NCBI GenBank assembly: GCA_907165065.1
Contig: OU015529.1
Span: 8,667,054 to 8,731,053 of the forward strand
Reading direction: 5' to 3'
Length of the DNA stretch: 64,000 nt
From: Caprimulgus europaeus
Taxonomy: Eukaryota; Chordata; Aves; Caprimulgiformes; Caprimulgidae
The position numbers and the translations under genes are program-made. Below, in pieces: positions 33,301 to 44,300 of this stretch (position 1 is the first letter of the stretch; each line of letters begins with the position of its first letter). The notes below the pieces were generated by a model. That model worked only from the letters and a program-made list of their open reading frames with translations. It searched no databases and had not been told where the DNA came from.

Positions 33301-35660
33301 GAGTGACCATCTGTCCCTGCAGACATTAGAGTATCGTCTCCTTGGAGAGTTATAAAGCAATATCGGTCCACACTGGAGAAGTTGCATACCAGCAGTTACT
33401 GGGATCCCTGCCTGTGTGACTTGTACTAATCTGAGGAAGATTATTAAAACATTAATTCATATCTCTTGTCTTTATCCTCCTGGCCTGATTCTCACAATGT
33501 TCATTACTAGGTAATGTGCAGTTTTATCATCTAAGTTTTATAACTCTCTGAGGATACTTTGGGTCAAAAATGAGCTCGAGATTCCAGAGCACAAGAGAAA
33601 TATAATTTTTATCTGAAGAAACAACAAAGTATAGGAAGAATTATGACCAGAAAAAGTCCTCATATCCAAGTATCTAATGAAAGCAATTTTACTTTAATTG
33701 CACCTGAAACTGGCAATTCCTGAATATGTAGAAAGGTCAGTAATTGCTTTGTGTGGATTTGTAAGGAGCCACTAAACGGTGCCTTGGATGCATGGAATGT
33801 ATAGGATTACTGGGAAAGCCCAGCCATGCATATGAGGACACTCAGTTAACTTAAAACACTTGGCAATTCCTATAATCAAATTTGTTGTATAAAGATTAAG
33901 CAATCTCAAGAATGAGTGGGTGATTGGATCATTAGTAGCTTTCCCTCATTCAATAAGGGTGCCAGGACTCCTTTAGAAGTGTGGCCAGTGCTGTTACAAC
34001 ACGGTAGGTTCCTTGCTTGATAGTTGAGGTGCATGACACAACATTTGTATTTGTGTAGCCATGCTCTGAAAATGCCCCTTGGATAAGTGGGCAGCCAAAG
34101 CAGGTGCAGAAACATGTGGGGCTTGAGTCAACTCCACAATGCTGTTTTCAGCACTGTCAAGAGTTGAGCCATAAGCTTCTCCACAAACCATCCTCAGTAC
34201 CTAGACACTGCTGAAAATGCCAGCTCAATCCAGTTTGCAGGGTTGGCAGTGGCTGAATTCAAAACACCAAAACTGGGCTTGGAAACTTAAAGTACTAAGG
34301 ATGGGGAGAGTCTGGGCACAGACATCTTTTAAAGAAGGAGCACAAACACCTCTTGGAGGCAACAGGCAGATCACAGGACTGCTTTTTATCTGTATGTAAA
34401 AGGAGATGATTTTAAACATGACAGGCCTTTAATGGAAAGTAGTCACCGGCCATATGGTGACGTCTGGCTAGGGGGTGAGATTGTTCGACCAAGCAAGTGA
34501 TGCTAAGGCAAAGTCAGAGCTCGTTTCAAAGCTCATTCCTCACATTTGACAAGGGTTTGTGTTGCCAACTTCATTGCTTCCCCTCTGTATGCTAGTTTCT
34601 GTCTACCTTTTTCATGTCTTTGCACTCAATTACTGGATGGCAGAGTATCTCTAGGTTTAAAATGATAGTATATATGCTGTAAATTCACTTTTTAAAACAG
34701 ATTTCAAGTTAATAATATTCCCTACACTTAGAGAAAAAGCTCTATATTTTCATCCCCTTCAGTTCTGAAACACTTTCAGTCCATTAGAGCCACATAAAGA
34801 CAAGGCACAAAACAATCTACAAATCAATACATTTGCACAGCCAGACCCAAATAAATATGATCCAATTGCTGACTCAAAAAAATTGAGAATAGTCCAAAGT
34901 TTCAAGAGTAAAACACTGGTGATGAAATAACATTCAACTGCTTGCAAGAAACCCCGACCCTCTTGACAGGTGGCACATTCAGTACAGGGCATTAGGAAGG
35001 TATTTATCAACAAGGAAGGACAATCTTCTGATAAAGTAATGGAACAGTTAAAATTTACCCTGATGTGAAGTGGGTATGGTTCATCATTATGGTGGACAGT
35101 ATGCTGATAAAGTGGGTTGTTAAGTGGAATGAGACACATTCAGTTCAAATATTCGATAGTGATTTCTTGTGAAGCAAGTATTAGGCCTAGCAGGAACTTC
35201 ATAAATAATACACAATAAAATCATAGTCTTCAGCTTGGAAATTGCTACTGAGCATATAGACATAAACATACTCCCTGTAATCACACATGATTGGTATCGC
35301 TGCAGGAGAACCTCGGAAAGCCTATAGGAAGAGACAAGTCAGAAAGAACGACAGTCTCTAGTCATTTTGCCTTGTACATCTCACATGGATCTGCTCTGCA
35401 GCTGGTTTTGTCATAAACAGCAGAGCATGCTTCCAAAGATCATACTTCAAACACCTGGGAAAGAAAACCAAGAAAAGAAGAGATTGTTTTCTTCAATTTC
35501 AAATTATAAGCAATAAAGTCCTTTGGATTCAAGCCCCAAGTAATCATTTAAAGTTCAAGGAATTTTATGCCATGATATTCCTTTCGCTTAGAGTTATTGC
35601 TTCCTGATCCTGACACAAATTAAGGTTTCACTGCATCAGCCCTTAGTAATGGGCTCAAGC

Positions 35661-35708
35661 ATAGGAAGGGATACACTCATGAGTATAGGAAAGGATACAC
35701 TCATGAGT
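35661..35708 (+). repeat. 24-bp tandem duplication
   Basis: Two adjacent 24-base units (35661-35684 and 35685-35708), each starting ATAGGAA and ending CACTCATGAGT, differ at one position (GGG versus AGG). The near identity suggests a fairly recent duplication. Confidence 0.8.
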
Positions 35709-35940
35709 AAAGGGTAAGAGGCAAGGCAGGCAAGAGAGGAATAGCTCCTCTCTGCCTTTGGACAAGTGGGTACAGTCTGCTCTTACCTATGCAGTTCAAA
35801 CTCATGTTTATCCCTTCTGTACAATAGAAACACTCATTAAGAGTAGATGTGGCCATATTTCACGCTAGTCAAAGTCTGTAAGCACTTATAATAATTGGTG
35901 GATTTGGATTAAATAATTGTGTTTGAAATAATAATTGGTG

Positions 35941-35993
35941 TGGTTTTTCTTGGTTTTTTGTGTGTTTTGGGGTTTTTTTGTTTTGTTTTTTTC
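35941..35993 (+). repeat. T/G-rich simple repeat
   Basis: A stretch of T runs broken by G, such as GGTTTTTTTGTTTTG. Its complement type (A/C-rich, AACCA units) appears 165 bases downstream at 36155-36194, so the two form an approximate inverted pair. Confidence 0.75.
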
Positions 35994-36154
35994 CCTCTTT
36001 CTCTCATTTGACCCTCTGTTTCTATGAGAAAGGAAGGAGTGAAAGGTCTGGGAATTTTTCCATCACTTTTGGGGTTCAGAGCCCAAAGACAGTGCTTTGA
36101 GGCATCAGCTCTCTCCCTAGTGTGGTTACCCCTATTTGAGTCCTCTTGCTGTGG

Positions 36155-36194
36155 AAAAAAAACCAAACCAAACCAAAACTAAACTAAACTGAAC
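36155..36194 (+). repeat. (AAACC)n/(AAACT)n pentanucleotide repeat
   Basis: A short A run is followed by about three AAACC units and three AAACT-type units. It is a degenerate pentanucleotide microsatellite. Confidence 0.85.
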
Positions 36195-36489
36195 AAGTGG
36201 GTTCCTCAGGATGAAATTATTGGAGTGTTCTATGTATGTTTATCCATGTACCTCTACATTTGATGGATTCTAGCCCCACTGTTTCCTCCACAAAATATAA
36301 AGGTTTCCTCTGGGATACTACCTCAAAAATGATCTTAGTGATTCAGTTGTTTTCAGCAAAATAAAGAAAAGCCCCCAAACTTTTTAATCTAGAGTGTCCT
36401 CATTTACACTATTCATAAGATCCCATTTGTGCTAAGGCACACCACCACCTTTATGTGCTTATTCAGCTGTCTCAAGATGCAGACAAATG

Positions 36490-36575
36490 CTATTAAATCC
36501 ATTTAATGGATGAGGACATAAAGATTCAAACAGTCTAAATAGGGATTAAATTGAAGTTAGGAGCCAGCCTCTCAG
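36490..36575 (-). mobile_element. Possible MIR-like SINE relic (weak)
   Basis: The words 'CCATTTAATGGATGAGGACA', 'AAGATTC' and 'AGGAGCCAG' fall in the order of the reverse-strand MIR core (CATTTTACAGATGAGGAAAC ... AGAGCCAGG). Divergence is very high and the middle part does not match well, so this is tentative. Confidence 0.25.
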
Positions 36576-39057
36576 AAGGTGATGTACAGTATTTACTCTC
36601 CATATTGCCTGCTCCTAAAGATGACTTAATTCAGTCAACATCTTCATGTTGGGCTTCAGAGCTCATTAAGCACTTCTTTTTCATGCTGGGAAGCTCCCTG
36701 GGTGGAGCAGAAAGGCGCCTGGCTCCCAGCTAAAGTGCTATCACACCTCAAGTATACATGGAAGAACATCTCAACTCTGACCAGGATCTCAATGGAAAAC
36801 ACTGCTGGAGTAGGGTGCTGTGCTGGTCCTACCTCCTACTGCTCAATTCTATTCCTTAAAAACTTGTTCAAAATGTGGGAAACCCAAAGACTAGGCCCTG
36901 CTTGTCCCAAAGAAGTTCAAATTCGTACTGTGCCCTTCAGAGAAGTCCAAACCATAGGGCTGTAGCCAAAGCCTGGCCCAGTCACGCTGCGTTCCTGTAC
37001 TGAAGCTGTTTCAGACAGCAGTGCTGGTTAAGCTAGTTGTTGTTTCCTTGTAGCTGGTAACCCTCAATAAATTTCTCATCTGAGGGTTTCAAACCTCACA
37101 GAAATCACATAGCATTATCACTGAAATCAGGAAGAACATGTACAAGAGTTAACCAGTGTTGTACAGGTTGCACCACCTACAGTAAGATTGTGACCAGTGT
37201 CTTCCTGCTTTCTCCTGGGAGAAAGAATTCAGATACATTCAAAGACAACTGATGCCTTAATTCTTAATTTGTTTTATTTCCTTTTGCATGACTACATGTA
37301 AGAGAGAGATTGTCTCCAGTGAGTTGTGTCTCTGAAACATTCACAGAGTGGCTACATCCTAGAGAAGACGCAGTTAAAGCATATTCTAAAATGATAGTCC
37401 AGACAAAGAGCGTAACTATCATTGGTGCATACTGTAACCACTTTAGGAAAATTATCTGGTAGCACATAACTCATGTTACATGACAGCATTTTGAAAAGGA
37501 CAAGATAAAAGGTTAACTCATGAAAAGCCATTACCAGCAGCCCATTTTTGACTTCTCAGAGAAGTTTGCAGGCAACCCAGAGTCTGACCCAATGGCTGTT
37601 AGTGAATAGGTGCTACCCTTTCTTGTAAGCGTTATACATCACAGACTCTCCTAGGATAGTCATATCTCTAAACACAGTAGATGAAATCTGGCCTTATCTA
37701 TCTTAATAATAACTTGAAAATCATCATGAGCTTACATGTCTTTTGTCAAGACCATGGCTGATGGCACCACAGCTTTAAGAAGTCCCACTGTGTTTAACGA
37801 TGCAGTTCAGATCAGTGTACAGAGGCAATAAACTAATTATCATGGAAAGAACTGGATGCTCTATCCCATGTACAGTGCCCCAAAATAGTCATAGTGCATG
37901 CAAATACTGCATTTTCTTATACAAATATTATCTTAATAACCCTGGAGGTTTGAGGTGCTCTAAGATTTTGGATCTATGTCTATGATCTTTCTTTGTGGAG
38001 AAATACTCCTAGTCCTAGTGAACCATTGTGACCACACTGGGACAACGCCCACTGTGAACAATGAAGGGCACTGGTTTTGGATCTCATCTTGATTTCAGCA
38101 AAGCAGAGGTATCTTAGCATGCCCAAACCATCCACATCTTTCTGCAGAAAACAACGTATTGCAGTTCTAGGAGCTTCTCAATATTGTGGGCGGCTGCCAT
38201 TTTATTGATAGGATCTCAAATTCACTATCCCTCTCCTCTGCAACACAGAAGGTTGTTAGAACAATTTCCCTTCTGTTCATTTAATGAAACCACTCATCGG
38301 GAATAGTTAATTAAAAATCCATCCTTTGAACCCTCAATTTGGGAAAGGCAAGGAATTCCAAGTAGTTTAGTTCTCTCAGGAAATGAGGCAAGATGAAAGG
38401 AGTACAGGCACAATATGGAAATGCATTGATAAAGGACCTATGGGACAAATGAAGTCATCAGCCCAAAGAGAGGAGAAGACTCAGTGAGCAAACTCCAGCG
38501 TGAAGATGATTTTGGCTCAGGTTTGAGACATCTTAAATGCTTCTAATCTTCAGAGGCTGGGCATTCAAAGCTAGCTGAAAGTAAGATTTTCTTCTAGGCA
38601 TCTCTTATCATTAGTCATTTCCAAGAATCCAGCCTTGTTCTGTTCTCTGCAGCCTCTACTTTCTTCTGGGTTTTGATTCTGTCATTTTAAGGCATGTTCC
38701 ACCTGTGTGAATGCAACTGTGTGTTATGTACACCATTTGTCAGACACCTTACCAATTTTTCTGCACAAGAGAAGCATGGATATAACAATTTTCAAATAGA
38801 TTCTGGAAGTGACTCTACTCACAACAGTCAAATCAAGCCTAGAAGCCCAGGATTAATGATTTGATAACTGACACAAAAGTCTTTGTACTCTTGCTAATGG
38901 AAGTAAGTTGACAAATAGGCATAAAACTCCATATAATTTGTGAGAGATTAAATGCTTTCTTAAACTTTGCAACTAAAAAAGAGAAAAAATAATGCAAAGA
39001 GAAGCAGAAACAGAGGTTGTTAGTGGGCTTATCTCTACAATTTCTGTTGAGAAGAAC

Positions 39058-39112
39058 AGAATTTAACAATTTAAGAATTTAATTTAACAGAATTTAAGAA
39101 TTAAATTTAACA
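39058..39112 (+). repeat. AT-rich local repeat (AATTTAA units)
   Basis: Four to five overlapping copies of AATTTAACA or AATTTAAGAATT words form a short degenerate tandem array. Confidence 0.75.
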
Positions 39113-39636
39113 ATATTCTCCTTGTGAAATTACTTCCTCCCCCTGCCAGTAATCCTCATAGCATGTATCCCCCAGCTGTGGCTTTTTTCTGATCAAAAAA
39201 GTTCTTGCTGACATTGGCCAGTCTGTTGATCAACAGGTGTATCCTCAGTATCTCAGCCATTACCCTCTTGTCCTGCATGGAAGCTGAGGTCTCATCATTC
39301 AGCCATTCATTCTGATTCAAATCAGCCCCTAATCTCAAACAATTTGTCTACAGATACAGAACAAACGAATCTAAAAAGGCGTGACCTTCATCTGTCAAAA
39401 CACCTACCATCTGGAGACTGTAAATGTTGCAATCCTACCTAGCATAAGCTTCTGTACAAGCATGCAAATTGAAGTCAATTCTGGTAACTCGGGCATAATG
39501 AGGTTCAAAACTGTTTTAGTAAGATCTCTTTTAAAATTACAGGTTACAAGCTGGAAAGTGAGCCACCATCCCCATTCAATGTCTAAAAAAGAATAAAAGG
39601 AATAATAAAAATTAATTAAAAGTAATCTTATATAAT

Positions 39637-39925
39637 TCAAAGAATCACAGAATGGTTTGGGTTGGAAGGGACCTTTCAAGGTCATCTAATCCAACCTCCC
39701 TACACTGAACAGGGACATCTTCAACCAGACCAGGTTGCTCAGACACCCATCCAACCTGACCTTGAATGTTTCCAGGGATGGGGCTTCTATCACCTCCCTA
39801 GGCAACCTGTGCCAGTGTTTTACCACCCTCACTGTAAAGAATTTCTTCCTTATGTCAAGTTTGAACCAACCCTCTTTTAGTTTAAAACCATTATGCCTTG
39901 TCCTGATTATTCCTTTCTATTTGAC
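39637..39925 (-). mobile_element. CR1 LINE 3'-end fragment
   Basis: This is a 5'-truncated CR1 retrotransposon in minus orientation. On the plus strand it begins at the element's 3' end with 'AGAATCACAGAATGGTTTGG', then 'GTTGGAAGGGACCTTTCAAG', 'CCAACCTGACCTTGAATGTT', 'GGCAACCTGTGCCAGTGTTT', 'AAGAATTTCTTCCTTATGTC' and 'CCATTATGCCTTGTCCTG'. All are close to the avian CR1 consensus. It is better preserved than the copy at 8.2 kb. The left end is sharp; the right limit is approximate. Two short open frames inside it (39662-39880 and 39735-40037) are repeat-derived shadows. Confidence 0.96.
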
Positions 39926-41164
39926 TCCTCTGTTTATGATTTCTCAGGGTCTGTGTTCAGTGCCTCTCCCTCTTTGTCACAGTGTGTCACATGTGTCCAG
40001 ATGTCTTACGTTTTCTTACAGTGCCTCCAGCTCCTAGATACCATGACATGAGCATATGAATTAGCATAGATATTCTCCCAAGGAATGCTATGCCATGTGT
40101 AGCCTTAGAAATGCGTTATGCACCCAACTCTTAGGAAAGCACATACAGTCATTCACATGCAGCTAACAAGATGACATCAGACTGCATGCAGTGAGACCTG
40201 GGTCATTGCACTGCATCCTGGTTCAGCAGCAGGCTCAGCCTCAGAAGTCCCTGCTCCCCAGCTGCTCGTTCTGCACGTCGCCTCCTGACCCCGTGTCTGA
40301 TATGCCTCACTTGTGCCATCATTATTGTTTGCAGAGCTGAGCCGTAACCTGGATTCCTGAAATGAAGCGCCTGAAAATAACTGTTAATAATGAACTGTTG
40401 TATCAACACAGCTGAGGGGTGATGAACTGCAAAAAGATAGGGGGGAATTGGCCAGAGGAAAACACATCTCAGGCCGGCTTTGCTGCTGAACCCCCTATCT
40501 CCCTGGTTGCTCCAGCCAGTGACAGCAGGGCTGTTAGTGACGTAGCATTGATGGGATATGAAGGTATTAATATCCACATAGATATTAAGAAGCTGGTTCA
40601 TGGGGCCATTTAAAGCTTTTATTGCTGTTACTGCTGTGAATTTAAATAGCATACCACTTTCTGCTACACTTTCTTATAGTACCTTTGAGGACGACAGGGA
40701 ATTGAATGCCAGATCAGCCTGAGATCTCTGTAGTCCAGTGCCTTGTTGTAAACACAGGCCAGCAAGATATTTCTAAAGAAAGGTCCCACAGATTAAAGCT
40801 GCAGTTAAAAACAAACCCATTGCCTGGGAGGTTTCTAACTGGCTTTGGTAGTCTGAAAGTGGCTTAAGGTGAACATGACCAACCTGCTCCTTACAGAAGG
40901 GCTCATACTTGTTTTACTGTTTTAAAAGCATGGATTGTAGCTGATACAAAAAATACAAATAATCAAAACATCAGTAACACTGAGGCCAGGTAAACTGTGC
41001 TGTTTTTTTTGTTTCCAGATTTTGAAGCTCAGGTAGTCTTACATATTTGCATTCCCATCATTATACTTTGAGAGCCATGGCTATGGATGTATTTGCATCC
41101 ACACCTAACATCACGGCTTAAAGAGCTGACAGTCCAAACAGACCAGAGAAAGGAGAAGAAATAC

Positions 41165-41315
41165 GCTTATCCTTATTTTACAGATAGAGATCTAAGACAG
41201 AGAGAAATGAGGGAACTACCTTGGGTCATACAAAGAGTCAACAGCAGGAATTGAACAAAGATTGCCTGGACCATGCCCAGAGCACTAATATCTTGACCTT
41301 TATACCAAGGCATTT
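41165..41315 (-). mobile_element. MIR-like (CORE-SINE) relic
   Basis: Plus-strand words match the reverse complement of MIR as I remember it, in the right order: 'CCTTATTTTACAGATAGAGA', 'TAAGACAGAGAGAAATGAGG', 'CCTTGGGTCATACA', 'CAGCAGGAATTGAACAAAG' and 'AGCACTAATATCTTGACC' (consensus: ttttacagatgaggaaactgag ... cccaaggtcacacagc ... cagagccgggattcgaaccc ... gctcttaacc). MIR-type SINEs are ancient and survive in low numbers in bird genomes. Confidence 0.65.
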
Positions 41316-44300
41316 ACACTTCCATAGGAAAGAGTTATATAGATGCCTGAGGGAAAGCAATGTACAGACAATTAATTATGTTTTACCTGCCCTTTCTTTC
41401 CTTGTCCCCAGTTACCTCCTGGCCCCACTGCCTGAATCATGAATTCCTGAAAAATTTTCTTCATTCAGGGAATCTATACATAGAAGATAAATAGAAGCCG
41501 GAGGAAAAATGCCGAGATGATAGAGTAGGTGGAGGAGGTTTTCTATGCTACTAATGTATTTCAATATACTCCTCATCTGAGCTCTATGAAGCTACTCTGA
41601 AGGCAGAGAGAAAAAGCCTGAATACTTGGCTTTTTCCTCTAGGTAACAACTGCAGACAGTAGACGCTGAAGTGAGAGTATCCCATCTCTTTAAAAAATGA
41701 CTGATAAAAAGAGAGGTTTGATAAAATTAACAGATGAAGAAAAGCCCTTTGCTTTTTCTCTTGCCCTGAGAACTTCCAGTTTTACCTCAGGAGACATTGG
41801 CAGTGCTAATTGTAATGTTTAAGGGAGCCAGTGAGGATTTTTTAAAACACTGATAGGATTTAGAAGCGTAAGTCCCACTGACAGATATTACATTCCTTAG
41901 GTTTGCCTGAAATGCCACACCACAATTAACACCTGGAACAACAGATTTTGTGCATTATCCTTTGTAACTGTGGGTGATGTTGGATGAGATTTACCTTTTT
42001 ATTACACTAAGAGATTTTTTTACTTGTGCTGGGAACTAGATTCTGCTCTCTCAGCTCTTCAGAGTCACAGCCTCAGGTTTCTAAGGGCTCTCAGGCACAG
42101 GGTGGCTTTGACTCAAACTGTACACTCACCAGAAACTCCCACTTCCAGCCATCCTTCATAGTCTCTCTCCCTGGTGATGTTGTCTCCTCAAAAGACACTG
42201 AACTGAATAACAACATATTTAGCCCTCAGAGCCAGGTACACTGACTTGTGTTGCAAGCTGCTCTTTGATTTAAAACTTTGTGTAAAGAAATTCAGCACTA
42301 GTTTTAAACTGTACAATTTCTTTGTGCTTTCATTTTTGTGGATGGAAACCAGGAGACATACAAGGATGATCACAAGTGCCACTGGTCTGAATAGCTTGTT
42401 TAAAAGTTTTCATCTGACACACAGGCACATGTGCACGTGCAAACTGTGCTATCTGCTTCTTACATAAAGCACATTTGGGAAAAAGAGAAACAGATTGTAA
42501 CAGAAGAGTGGCTGCTTAGTGTCTTGCCCTTCACATGGGGAGCCACAGCTCTTTTCTGCCAGCAGTCATCTGTACACTGGAGAAAGCTTTGAAGAGGTAC
42601 AATTCAGACACTGATCCTGCTAATCCCACTAATCCCATGCCCTGATGTGCTCCATTAGCCAGTGAAAGGCAGATTTGGACTTTCACAACTGGTGGCACTC
42701 TATGCTTCACAGAGGTGGCTCATACATTTCCCCAGAACCAGCCAAAAGGGGAACAGCAAGGTTGCAGCCAAAGGAGCTACACAGTGATTGTGTCAACCCA
42801 TGAACTGAGCTCCCTGGAGGCCCGTGGAGGCTGGTTTGTTTGTGCAATAAAATCCACCGCCAATCTCTATGGCAGTTCCTGGTTTACGTTGAAGAAACTT
42901 ACTATTTCATGACACTGAGAGCAGTGTGAGCCAGCACTGCCACTGGAGGAAGTATCTGCTGATGCACAGAAACTATCTCCAGCCTTCACTTTAGTGCCAC
43001 CAGTTCCAGCAACTGATTTTATGTAGAGATACGTAGCCAGCCTGGTCCAGGTACAGTGGCCATAACAGTGGAGTGAGAGAAACATTTTTGTTTCTCTTTA
43101 GGCTCTCAGTTAGCACTGCTAAACACAAATATATGTTACCTTACCCCACAAATGCTGTGTGCTTTCAATTAAAGATGGGAACATCTGTGTGGGAACAGTA
43201 AGTGAAAGAATCATTTAATCCTCAGGAAACTTCTAGGTAGCTAAAAGAAGTGGAAAGATACTGTGTGTGGATGCCCGTGTGTATGTATGAGAAAGAGCAC
43301 ACTCTTCGTACTGATAAACTTTAAAATATGATTTACTCTGTGCAGGCAGCAGTCTCAGACATCAAAGCTTCAGACTCAGTGCAGTGTCAAAAAACCATGA
43401 AGCTTTAAGACTCGACCAAGCATCAACACCAAGCTGAGGCAGAAGCTTTTACTCTTGAGACCGCTGACTGAACAGATTAGATTAAAAAAAACCCCCTACA
43501 ATTCTCTAAAACTTCTGGTAGAAAAATAAATGACTAAATGTATGTTTGCTCAAGTACGTCTTTATTTATCCTGCTGTGCTCTTCACATCAGTATTTAAAC
43601 TCACTGCCTTTAAACGGAGGCTAAAACCAGCTGTATATGCACTAGTCAGCGAACTAATGAGAACAAATGCATCCAGTGAAGGAGACAAATGTTTACTTTT
43701 CATCAGAGAAATGAAACTAAGACCAAGGTAAAAGTGTATCAGGCTTTTTCTCTCGTGCTGCAGAGTTGGCCTGGAGCCATGCAGCAAGGTACATCTCTTT
43801 CCTTCATGCAGGCATTTTTATGGAGCCATTGATGACCCACCCCGGGTTATTGTAGTAGATGTGTGACTAGGACTGGACCTCAAGGCTGGACAGAGAGGGA
43901 AGGTGTTTTGCTGTGAGTACTGTGCTAGATCCTTGTAACTCAAGGACGACGGACTGCTTCAACCCTTCTGTCTCTACAGTACAGCCATGCCTAAAACTAC
44001 TCTGTTGCCAAAAGGTGGGACCTCCCTGTGCCAAGCTCTGTATATGGTTGGAAAAAGCTCATTCAGCAGGGACAAATAAATATGCAGTATACATAAACAG
44101 CAGAATAAATAAAACCTCTGAAGTGTTCTCATTTCACTTTTATGTATCAATAATAAAACATGGCACAGCTCCTCAGAAAGTTATTTAAGGCCTTTAATTT
44201 TAGTGGGAGTTCCATACTGCAGTGGCTCACAAAAACTGTGCCAGATACCTACCCAAGCCTTTCATACAGCCTGTGAAAGAGATGGGAAATGACTACAAAG

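Larger units (their letters stand above)
26745..35660. other. Intergenic DNA with no recognised gene
   Basis: This stretch lies past the last plausible GFRA1 poly(A) site. It contains several open frames, including 171 codons on the minus strand at 27022-27537 and 152 codons on the minus strand at 28981-29439. None shows a recognisable domain, splice pattern or start context. Simple repeats at 29.4 and 30.3 kb and a hairpin at 27.1 kb are listed separately. I recognise no tRNA, rRNA or small structured RNA gene. Confidence 0.6.
36195..39636. other. Intergenic DNA with no recognised gene
   Basis: No exon, RNA gene or clear transposon was recognised apart from a weak MIR-like patch at about 36490-36575 and an AT-rich local repeat at 39058-39112. 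Open frames are short and without domains. Confidence 0.6.

Noticed and set aside
39662-40037. Two plus-strand frames near 39.7-40.0 kb
   Set aside because: They are antisense readings of the CR1 fragment and its flank.
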